DNA of 64,000 bases, taken from NCBI GenBank assembly GCA_945871445.1, contig CAMBWI010000004.1, positions 1 through 64,000 of the forward strand, read 5' to 3'. A model generated the notes under the pieces. It had not been told where the DNA came from and did no database searches. It saw only the letters and a program-made list of their open reading frames with translations. This DNA comes from Singulisphaera sp. GP187. GTDB lineage: Bacteria; Planctomycetota; Phycisphaerae; Phycisphaerales; SM1A02. This document shows positions 57,002 through 64,000 of this stretch, piece by piece (positions within the stretch are counted from its first letter, which is position 1; each line of letters opens with the position of its first letter). The translations under genes were made by a program, and so were the position numbers.

Positions 57002-58315
57002 TTATGCAATCGGTTTCAAATGTCGAGCAACAGGAGTGCGATACGACTTCACTGCGGGAATGATTCCTGCAAGAGCGGCGAGCACAATTGCGCTCGCCAT
57101 CACAACCGCCGCAGAGCGTAGATCGATTGTTCCCGCAACGGTAATTCCAATGCGTTGTGCCAGAATTGTGCTTGCGAGCGCACTTCCGCCGAAGGCAAGA
57201 ATTGCTCCCAGTATCGCACCAATCAAGCCAATCAGTGTGCTTTCTGTGATGGCAAGTGCAAAGACTCGCCACGCACTTGCGCCAAGAACTCGCAAGACAG
57301 CAACTTGACGGCGACGAAGTTCCATAGATGCAACCATCGCAAGCATGATGCTGATCGCACTCGAAACTAATACGACGACCGCCATTGCAAGGAAGAGCCA
57401 ATCAATATCGCCAACGATGGCCATCAAGCGTCCGATCTGCTGCGCGGGTTGGGCAACGGTGATCGCCATATCGCGCCGCAATCGGTCAAATTGCGCTGCG
57501 ATAGAGGCTGATGCGTCGCTTCCTGGTCGCGTTGGCAGTCGCAGGAGAATTCCAGTCACAAGTTTGTCCGCATCGGTCAGATCTTCGGGATTGACATGTT
57601 CGTGCTCATGTGCATGATCGTGATCGTGGTCGTGATCTTCTTCCTCTTCAGAGTGTGCACTTGCAAGTCGATCTTCCGCATGAATGATCCAAGTGCTTTG
57701 GAGATTTGTGAAGAGCGCTCGATCATGTGCGGAGCCGGTTGGTTTCAAAATGCCAACTACTTCGTATGGATGATCTGCATGCTCGTGTCCGCCTTCTCGG
57801 CTTGCACCAGTTCCGTGCGTAAACACGATCTTCTGTCCGACGCTCAGTCCATGTTCACTTGCCGCTTTTGATCCAGCGACGACTTGAAAATCCTCGGCAA
57901 ATCCTTGACCAAATGCATATTGAAATGGTTGTCCGCTGACGGGCTCGAAGTTGCTTAAAAACTCGGGAGTTGTCGCCATCACTGGGCTGCCGCGGAAAGA
58001 ATCGCCGAGTTGAGTTGGGATTGCCCAGAGCCAAGGAAAACTATTCTTGATCTCTTGGTACTTGGCCCACGCAATTGGATTTGCAGGGGCGTTGGCATAA
58101 AACAGTCCGTTGAGAACACTGACGAGGGGACTGGCATCAGCGCTGATTTGGAGATGAATATTTCCAGTGCCACGCCTGAAGGCTTGTGATGCAGCTTCGC
58201 GCAGAGACATCAACACCAACAGTAACGCCACCGCAATCGCAACCATGGCGACTGTGACCGAACTGGCCAGAAATCGCACGCGAAGGCTTCGAAGAACAAT
58301 GTTTATGTCGTTCAT
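57002..58315 (-). CDS. ABC transporter permease (FtsX/MacB type) with His-rich periplasmic loop
   Basis: A 437-residue permease with one N-terminal membrane helix (~15-37), a large periplasmic part (~40-300) and three C-terminal helices (~305-430), the FtsX/MacB layout. The periplasmic part has two His clusters, GGHEHADHP (residues 176-183) and a strong one at 221-240 (HSEEEEDHDHDHDHAHEHEH), so metal binding (zinc, nickel or copper) is plausible. It works with the ATPase whose 3' end overlaps by four bases. Confidence 0.82.
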   Translation of the reverse strand: MNDINIVLRSLRVRFLASSVTVAMVAIAVALLLVLMSLREAASQAFRRGTGNIHLQISADASPLVSVLNGLFYANAPANPIAWAKYQEIKNSFPWLWAIPTQLGDSFRGSPVMATTPEFLSNFEPVSGQPFQYAFGQGFAEDFQVVAGSKAASEHGLSVGQKIVFTHGTGASREGGHEHADHPYEVVGILKPTGSAHDRALFTNLQSTWIIHAEDRLASAHSEEEEDHDHDHDHAHEHEHVNPEDLTDADKLVTGILLRLPTRPGSDASASIAAQFDRLRRDMAITVAQPAQQIGRLMAIVGDIDWLFLAMAVVVLVSSAISIMLAMVASMELRRRQVAVLRVLGASAWRVFALAITESTLIGLIGAILGAILAFGGSALASTILAQRIGITVAGTIDLRSAAVVMASAIVLAALAGIIPAVKSYRTPVARHLKPIA

Positions 58316-59010
58316 CGGACTGCCTCCGTTTGCGCAAATTGCGAAACTTCGACAATTCTTGTGAACACTTCGCGCAGAGAAGGGTCGTGGCTTGTCACGA
58401 TGAGCGCACTGCCAGCAGCACGCGCAGCTTCCTGAATCAGATCAATCGCCACGCGTGCGTTGGCAGGATCGAGACTCGCAGTTGGTTCGTCAGCAAGCAC
58501 AACGCATGGTTCGCCCGCGACAGCACGCGCGACGGCGACGCGCTGTTGTTGTCCAACTGAAAGCATTTCGATCGGGGAATGTGGATCCGAGATTGCAAGT
58601 TTGTTGAGTGCGGATTCGGCTCGCTCACGCTGCTGCAGTGGCGTATATCCCGTCAACATCAACGCCATCATGACATTTTCCAAGGCTGTAAATCCTTGCA
58701 GCAAATGAAATGTTTGAAAGATCATCCCGATATTTTTCCCACGAAACAAATCGCGTTGTCCCCCTTGAAGTGCCAAAATATTTGTGCCGCGAATTCTGAT
58801 TTCTCCTGAAGAAGCATTTTCGATTCCTGCGATCAGGTGGAGCAATGTCGATTTGCCAGATCCAGATGACCCTGCAAGCAAAACTTGTTCTCCAGTTGCG
58901 ACTTGGAATGATGGAATGGAAAGTTGAAAGCCTCTGCGATAAGCAAACTGCAATCCAGAAATTTGGATTCCAGGATGTTCATCGCGATTTGGTGGGGATG
59001 CCTTTGACAT
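58312..59010 (-). CDS. ABC transporter ATP-binding protein
   Basis: A 232-residue ATPase of the LolD/MacB group. Walker A is AGSSGSGKSTLLHLIAG, the signature is MLSVGQQQRVAVARAV and Walker B is VVLADEPTASLDPAN. It is the partner of the His-rich permease and follows recG after 22 bases on the same strand. Confidence 0.93.
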   Translation of the reverse strand: MSKASPPNRDEHPGIQISGLQFAYRRGFQLSIPSFQVATGEQVLLAGSSGSGKSTLLHLIAGIENASSGEIRIRGTNILALQGGQRDLFRGKNIGMIFQTFHLLQGFTALENVMMALMLTGYTPLQQRERAESALNKLAISDPHSPIEMLSVGQQQRVAVARAVAGEPCVVLADEPTASLDPANARVAIDLIQEAARAAGSALIVTSHDPSLREVFTRIVEVSQFAQTEAVR

Positions 59011-59032
59011 TTTTCAAGTCTAACCCATCCGA

Positions 59033-61156
59033 TCACGCAATGTCGCTCAATCCAAGAGCTGAACCATAGAGTTGAAGAACTCGACATCGAAGCGCGAGAT
59101 CGCGCGTTTCAGTCAAGTCCCCACTTTGACCGATCCACGCTTCTGCATCGGACTTCGCATCTGTGAGCAACGAAAAATCTCGCGTCAAATCGGCAATGTG
59201 GAGCGGGGGAAGTCCCGATTGTCGTGCACCAAAGAATTCGCCGGGACCACGCAATTTCAAGTCCAGTTCTGCAATCTCAAATCCATCGGTGCTCTTTGCA
59301 ATCGCATCAAATCGGCCTTGGGCGATGTCGCTGGGAGGGTCGCCGATCAGCACGCAATACCCGGGCTTCCCGCCGCGACCGACTCGCCCCCGTAATTGAT
59401 GCAGTTGCGCAAGTCCAAACCGTTCTGCGTGTTCGATGACCATGACAGTTGCGTTTGGAACATCAACTCCGACTTCGATGATGATCGTCGAGACCAACAC
59501 ATCGATTCGTCCTTCTCGAAAGTCATCCATCACTTGATCACACTCGGCACTTTTCATTTGGCCGTGCAGTTGGCCAATGCGAGCCCCGCGCAATGGACCG
59601 TCCGCAAGACTTTTCGCATGTGATGCAACATCTTTCAGTCCAAGATCACTCTCTTGAATTGCGGGAACGACGACGAATGCCTGCTCGCCACGCTTGATGC
59701 GTGTGTTGAGCCATACATACACCTCAGGCGCACGGAGGTTTGGCATCACTCTGGTTGTTGGAGCAGTACGACCTGGCAGGAGTCCACGCAACGAACTGAC
59801 ATCAAGATCACCAAAGAAGGAAAGCGCGAGCGTTCGTGGAATTGGTGTGGCAGTCATCACAAGGGTGTGTGGAACGAGATTTGGAGTTGCACCCTTTGCA
59901 CGCAGTGCGGCACGTTGTTCAACTCCAAAGCGATGCTGCTCGTCGATGATCGTAATGGCCAAACTCTTGAATCGAATGTCATCTCCAAGTAACGCGTGTG
60001 TGCCGACGGCAAGATCGAAATCTCCAGATGCAAGTCCATTGACCACAATCGCGCGATCGGCGGTGCGCAAACTGCCAGTCAAACCAGCAACTCGAACTCG
60101 ACTGCCTTTGAGCATCTCTTCAACAGTCCTCAAGTGTTGTTCGGCAAGTATTTCCGTTGGTGCAAGCAGAACTGCTTGATGCCCATGAGCAATCGCAGTC
60201 AACATTGCATGCACGGCGACGGCGGTCTTGCCCGATCCAACATCGCCTTGCAGTAGTCGATTCATTGGAATCGTCTTCGCAAGGTCGGCAGAGATTTCTT
60301 TACACACTTGCCGCTGTGCATCGGTCAGCGCAAATGGAATACGTGCAAGGATTTTTTCCTCAATAGCGCCAGTCAGCGCAAGCGGCGGAGCTTTCATTGA
60401 ATAGCGCACCTGCCAGCGACGCATCGCCATCGCAAGTTGCAAACAGAGAAGTTCGTCGTATGCCAATCGCATTCTTCCCTGTTGCGCTTCGACCGCATCA
60501 TTTGGAGCGTGAACCATCCGATACGCATCGCGCAGCGACACAAGTCCACGACGAGCGATGATCTCTGGGCGAATCAGATCAACAACGGATTCGAGCGCAG
60601 GTTGTAAAACAGCGGTAAGAACTTTTTCGATTCTCGCTGTTGCTAATTCTTCAGTTGCCGAATAGATCGGACGCAATCGTCCCGCACGGACGGGGATTTG
60701 ATCATCTTCGCCAACAGGTTCCCAAAGTGGATTGACCATCTCTAAATATCCGCCGCGGACTTTCGCGCGACCTTTGGCAATCCCTTTTTGCCCTGGATGA
60801 ATCTTCCTCATCAACCAGGGAGCGTTGAACCAAACAAGTCGAATCGTGCCACTCTCGTCTGAGAGAATCGCTTCGATTCTTGGACGGCGTGATGGAACTT
60901 GACGCACCTTTTGGATTTCTCCGCGAACGGTGCGAGTCACGGATGCTTCAGCAAGTTCTGTTGCCTCTTTGGCCTCGGTGACAGCAGCCTCTGCAGCTTC
61001 GATTTCATATCGAATTGGAAGATGATTCAGCAAATCGCCAACGGTTCGCAAACCCAGATATGCGAATCGTGCGCCTATCTGAGATCCAACTCCCGCAAGC
61101 TGGACGATGGGAGCATCGAGAGCAATCTTTGTGGTTGGTTCTGCATCTAGACTCAC
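59033..61156 (-). CDS. recG: ATP-dependent DNA helicase RecG
   Basis: Branch-migrating helicase for replication-fork and recombination intermediates. 707 residues. A wedge-type OB domain is at ~60-160; Walker A is QGDVGSGKTAVAV, the DEAH-type box is IIDEQHRFGVEQ, and TATPIPRTLALSFFGDLDVS and ERFGLAQLHQLRGRVGRGG are family hallmarks. The start is GTG 61156 with a TATCGT box seven bases upstream that overlaps the xseA box. First gene of a long minus-strand unit. Confidence 0.95.
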   Translation of the reverse strand: MSLDAEPTTKIALDAPIVQLAGVGSQIGARFAYLGLRTVGDLLNHLPIRYEIEAAEAAVTEAKEATELAEASVTRTVRGEIQKVRQVPSRRPRIEAILSDESGTIRLVWFNAPWLMRKIHPGQKGIAKGRAKVRGGYLEMVNPLWEPVGEDDQIPVRAGRLRPIYSATEELATARIEKVLTAVLQPALESVVDLIRPEIIARRGLVSLRDAYRMVHAPNDAVEAQQGRMRLAYDELLCLQLAMAMRRWQVRYSMKAPPLALTGAIEEKILARIPFALTDAQRQVCKEISADLAKTIPMNRLLQGDVGSGKTAVAVHAMLTAIAHGHQAVLLAPTEILAEQHLRTVEEMLKGSRVRVAGLTGSLRTADRAIVVNGLASGDFDLAVGTHALLGDDIRFKSLAITIIDEQHRFGVEQRAALRAKGATPNLVPHTLVMTATPIPRTLALSFFGDLDVSSLRGLLPGRTAPTTRVMPNLRAPEVYVWLNTRIKRGEQAFVVVPAIQESDLGLKDVASHAKSLADGPLRGARIGQLHGQMKSAECDQVMDDFREGRIDVLVSTIIIEVGVDVPNATVMVIEHAERFGLAQLHQLRGRVGRGGKPGYCVLIGDPPSDIAQGRFDAIAKSTDGFEIAELDLKLRGPGEFFGARQSGLPPLHIADLTRDFSLLTDAKSDAEAWIGQSGDLTETRDLALRCRVLQLYGSALGLSDIA

Positions 61157-61162
61157 GCTTCA

Positions 61163-61169
61163 TACGATA
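61163..61169. promoter_or_regulatory. Overlapping divergent -10 boxes of recG and xseA
   Basis: Plus-strand TACGAT (61163-61168) ends six bases before the xseA ATG; minus-strand TATCGT (61164-61169) ends seven bases before the recG GTG. Only 18 bases separate the two start codons. Confidence 0.5.
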
Positions 61170-61174
61170 GACGC

Positions 61175-62662
61175 ATGACCCGCAAACCCTTTGATCCTTC
61201 ACTTGCAGCTGGTGGATTATTCGACAAGGCTGCATCTCCCGCGCAGTCGAAAGAAGAACCGAATGTTCCGGCTGCTGTTGGTGTCTCGGCACTTTCGCTG
61301 CTCATTCGAAATGCGCTTGAAGGAGGTGTTGGCACCGTTCGCGTCATTGGAGAGATGTCAAACTTTCGCGCCGTGCAAGGGCACTGGTATTTCTCACTCA
61401 AGGATGCGAATGCACGAATCGATTGCATGATGTTTCGTTCTGCGGCGGATCGAAGCGCTTGCAAACCGACAGATGGAATCGAGGTGATTATCACGGGGCA
61501 GGTGACCCACTATCCACCTCAAGGTCGGACACAAATCCAGTGTGCGAAAGTGGAATTATCTGGAGCGGGGGATCTGGATGCGCAATTTCAGAAACTCTGT
61601 TTGGAACTTCGTGGGATGGGATATTTTGACGAATCCGCAAAGGTCGACATTCCAGCGATGCCAATGTGTATCGCACTCTTAACCAGCGCGGGCAGTGCGG
61701 CGGAAGCAGATTGCCTCGATGCTGCGCGCCAAACTTTTCCATCAACAAAAATTGTCGCTGTCGACATTCGTGTGCAAGGGGCTCAAGCTGCTCAAGGAAT
61801 TGCCAATGCGATTGCCACTGTTGATGCTTCTGCGAAAAGGCTTGGAATCGAAGTCATTCTGCTTGTTCGCGGCGGCGGAAGTCGCGAAGATCTGTGGGCG
61901 TTCAACGAACGGGTCGTGGCAGATGCGATTCACAACTGCGTCACGCCAATCGTGACTGGAATCGGTCACGAGAGCGATACAACGATTGCAGATTTGGTCG
62001 CTGATTTTCGTGCGGCAACTCCATCGCGTGCAGTCACTGAGATTCTTCCCAAGCGCGAAATCCTTCACGAACAACTCGCCGCACTCAGCCGACGGTTGTC
62101 GCGTGCTATGACCATGCATTATGAGCGCGCTCGAGGACGAGTCGATTTGCTTGCGCGTTCGCGCGGTTTGATTGATCCTCTGACTGGTCTCAGCATTCAT
62201 CACAATCGTTTGATGCGTAGCGCGACGACACTCGTTCATGCCATGCGACAGAGATCGAATCGGCGAGAGCAACTTTTTGCAGGTTCGATCGCGCGGCTTG
62301 CGAAAGTTCATCCGGTGAGCCGTCTGCGAACAGCAGATGCCAAAATCTCCGCGGCAACTGCAACCCTTCGTCGCACTGGTCAAAATCTCATTGATGCCGC
62401 ACATCGACGCATCGAATCGCTCTCCCGCACGCTCGAGGCAGTCGGTCCAATGGCAGTCCTCAATCGGGGGTATTCGCTGACGCTGAATTCCGCCGGCAAG
62501 CCAGTTCGCGCTGCTGATTCGCTTCGTGTTGGCGAGAGTATCGAGACAGTTCTGGCTGATGGGCAAGTTCGAAGCGTGGTTGATCGCATCGCGCCGTCAA
62601 AGTCCACGAGTGCAATACCAACAATGCCATCTGATGGCGGATCACTAGACTCCACACTATGA
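61175..62662 (+). CDS. xseA: Exodeoxyribonuclease VII large subunit
   Basis: Large subunit of the ssDNA exonuclease ExoVII. An N-terminal OB domain (VIGEMSNFRAVQGHWYFSLK) precedes the nuclease domain (LLVRGGGSREDLWAFNERVV, VTGIGHESDTTIADLVAD). The C-terminal half is helical. 495 residues. The tail after ~470 is Ser/Thr/Pro-rich. It overlaps xseB by four bases. Confidence 0.96.
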   Translation: MTRKPFDPSLAAGGLFDKAASPAQSKEEPNVPAAVGVSALSLLIRNALEGGVGTVRVIGEMSNFRAVQGHWYFSLKDANARIDCMMFRSAADRSACKPTDGIEVIITGQVTHYPPQGRTQIQCAKVELSGAGDLDAQFQKLCLELRGMGYFDESAKVDIPAMPMCIALLTSAGSAAEADCLDAARQTFPSTKIVAVDIRVQGAQAAQGIANAIATVDASAKRLGIEVILLVRGGGSREDLWAFNERVVADAIHNCVTPIVTGIGHESDTTIADLVADFRAATPSRAVTEILPKREILHEQLAALSRRLSRAMTMHYERARGRVDLLARSRGLIDPLTGLSIHHNRLMRSATTLVHAMRQRSNRREQLFAGSIARLAKVHPVSRLRTADAKISAATATLRRTGQNLIDAAHRRIESLSRTLEAVGPMAVLNRGYSLTLNSAGKPVRAADSLRVGESIETVLADGQVRSVVDRIAPSKSTSAIPTMPSDGGSLDSTL

Positions 62663-62937
62663 GCGAAGCGAAATCCAATCGTGCTGGGAGCAAGACTCCG
62701 GTGGTTGTTGACGAGGATCTTTCGGGCGTCACATACGAAGTTGCGCTCGCAGAACTGGAATCGATCATCGCTCGCATCGAATCTGGTGATGTTGCACTCG
62801 AAGAAAGTTTGCGTCAATATCGCAGAGGCGCAGCGCTTGTTCGAAGATGTCGAGAAGTGCTTGATGGTGCGCGTGCTGAAATTGAACGTATCGCAGCAGC
62901 TGATCTGGTTGCCAAAGCCGACTCGACAGGCGCTTGA
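62659..62937 (+). CDS. xseB: Exodeoxyribonuclease VII small subunit
   Basis: A 92-residue helical partner of XseA. The core YEVALAELESIIARIESGDV and ALEESLRQYRRGAALVRRC is characteristic. Overlap ATGA with xseA; a TAGACT box also lies seven bases upstream of its ATG, inside xseA, which may be chance. Confidence 0.93.
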   Translation: MSEAKSNRAGSKTPVVVDEDLSGVTYEVALAELESIIARIESGDVALEESLRQYRRGAALVRRCREVLDGARAEIERIAAADLVAKADSTGA

Positions 62938-62956
62938 TGCGCAGCAAACGATCACG

Positions 62957-64000
62957 ATGAACGACACGCTCTTGATCTGGATCCCTCATCTCTTGGGTTT
63001 GGGGTTTGTCTTTGCATTTGGGACATGCGTTGGAAGTTTCATCAATGTTGTTTCACTGAGAATTCCAGACGGAATGAGCGTCATTTCGCCTCCAAGTCGA
63101 TGCTCAATTTGCGGTCGCAGATTAACTTGGTACGAAAATCTTCCTGTGTTTGGTTGGTTGATTATTCGTGGAAGATGTTGGTCGTGCAAGACGCGCGTTT
63201 CGTTGCGATACCCTGCAGTCGAGCTCATCACTGGCGGACTTTTTGCTGCGTATTACGCTGCGGTCTTTGTTGCTGATCCGCATGGTTGGTGGGGACGATC
63301 GGGCGGAGCATGGTTTCAGAATCAGGGTTTCATGGCGTCGATTCCTGCACTCGCAGCGATCTTGGGATTGCTCGCCGCATTGTTGGCTGCGACTTTGATC
63401 GATTTGCGCACATTTTCGATTCCGCTTTCAATCACTTTGACTCCAACAATCCTTGGACTTTTTGCTTGGACAATGCAAGGTTTCGTCACCGATCAAATTC
63501 GTCCCAGTCCCTGGCCGATTCCGCTGGCAGAAAGTTGGCCCGTTTGCGCAGCTGTCATCGGGGGAGGTTGCGGTACGGCAATCTCGATTTTGCTACTGGC
63601 GAAGGGAACGTTGCACCGTTCATTCAACGACTATCACGAATATGTCAAAGAAGGTGAATTGCTTGCTGATTACCCGCACGCTCGCCGAGAAATGAGGCGG
63701 GAATTGGTGTTCTTGTTGCCAATTGTCGCACTTGCCGTGGGCGGTTTCTTCGTTGGAAAAGCTATGGATGGCGCACCTCCGCAAGTCTTGCAAAGCCTTG
63801 GAGGAGCAGGGCTTGGATATTTTTCTGGTGCTGGAATTATGTGGTTTGTTCGCATCGTTGCGTCATATATGAAAGGCGTCGAAGCGATGGGCATGGGCGA
63901 TGTGCATTTGATGGGCGCAGCAGGTGCGACGCTCGGTTGGATCGACCCCATCGTCGCATTCTTTATCGCGCCGTTTTCGGGGCTTGCATGGATCGCAGTC
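62957..64000 (+). CDS. Prepilin peptidase (A24 family), 3' end outside the window
   Basis: Open from ATG 62957 to the window edge without a stop codon (348 residues). The type IV prepilin peptidase layout is clear: an N-terminal helix with GTCVGSFINVVSLRIP, a zinc-type Cys quartet (CSICG and CWSCK), the first catalytic Asp in AATLIDLRTFSIP and the second in GMGDVHLMGAAGA. It would cleave and methylate prepilins such as the H-X9-DG protein at 12351. It starts 19 bases after xseB on the same strand. Confidence 0.88.
   Translation, partial: MNDTLLIWIPHLLGLGFVFAFGTCVGSFINVVSLRIPDGMSVISPPSRCSICGRRLTWYENLPVFGWLIIRGRCWSCKTRVSLRYPAVELITGGLFAAYYAAVFVADPHGWWGRSGGAWFQNQGFMASIPALAAILGLLAALLAATLIDLRTFSIPLSITLTPTILGLFAWTMQGFVTDQIRPSPWPIPLAESWPVCAAVIGGGCGTAISILLLAKGTLHRSFNDYHEYVKEGELLADYPHARREMRRELVFLLPIVALAVGGFFVGKAMDGAPPQVLQSLGGAGLGYFSGAGIMWFVRIVASYMKGVEAMGMGDVHLMGAAGATLGWIDPIVAFFIAPFSGLAWIAV

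Overview
The window looks like chromosomal DNA of a planctomycete, most likely class Phycisphaerae. The evidence is a prepilin-like protein with an H-X9-DG C-terminal motif, a surface protein ending in a dockerin-like pair of calcium loops, DUF1844 and DUF3299 proteins, MauE-type CGCFG membrane proteins and paired M14 peptidases. Base composition is moderate. Genes are dense on both strands and no gap between genes exceeds 300 bases. The assignment rests on gene content only; there is no rRNA gene here.

Layout. 1-6.9 kb: tail of a possible gene, purA, hemW, a UbiA prenyltransferase, DUF1844, a SurA-like lipoprotein, yraN and an inactive-looking glutamine amidotransferase. 6.9-14.7 kb: isoprenoid genes dxs, ispA and ispG, interrupted by an ExbB-like channel, an FHA-GAF-PP2C phosphatase and a prepilin. 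14.8-23.9 kb: nucleoside transporter, topA, miaA, pgk, a TlpA thioredoxin, rpe and accD. 23.9-32.2 kb: an Lnt N-acyltransferase fused in frame to a HEAT-repeat lipoprotein, then a cell-shape cluster (MreC-like coiled coil, small membrane protein, mreB, mreC, mreD, GlmU-like). 32.2-41.5 kb: YdiJ-like dehydrogenase, response regulator, small proteins, NUDIX, a degenerate amidohydrolase, menG/ubiE, a B12-domain protein and tilS. 41.5-51.4 kb: two MauE-thioredoxin membrane proteins, gmhA, a TIGR01777 epimerase, photolyase, MFS, tRNA-Arg(CCG), an AT-rich FG-GAP/dockerin protein, MazG-like and HIT. 51.4-61.2 kb: one long minus-strand unit, recG - ABC ATPase - His-rich permease - DUF3299 - pseudo-M14 - M14 - HI0933 flavoprotein. 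61.2-64 kb: xseA, xseB and a prepilin peptidase cut by the window edge.

How genes fit together. dxs, ispG and ispA supply prenyl diphosphates that MiaA (tRNA), UbiA (polyprenyl chemistry) and UbiE/MenG (quinones) could use. Lnt completes lipoproteins, several of which are encoded here. MreBCD and the MreC-like protein would organise wall growth. The prepilin peptidase could process the H-X9-DG prepilin.

The main unexpected signals are: (1) many genes that begin a transcription unit have a TAnnnT box 6-8 bases before the start codon, which suggests widespread leaderless transcription, including an overlapping divergent pair at recG/xseA; (2) the Lnt-lipoprotein fusion; (3) the ABC/DUF3299/M14 operon, which pairs an intact metallopeptidase with a paralogue that lost every zinc ligand; (4) two further likely pseudoenzymes. 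All functions are read from motifs and memory of families; no database search was run.
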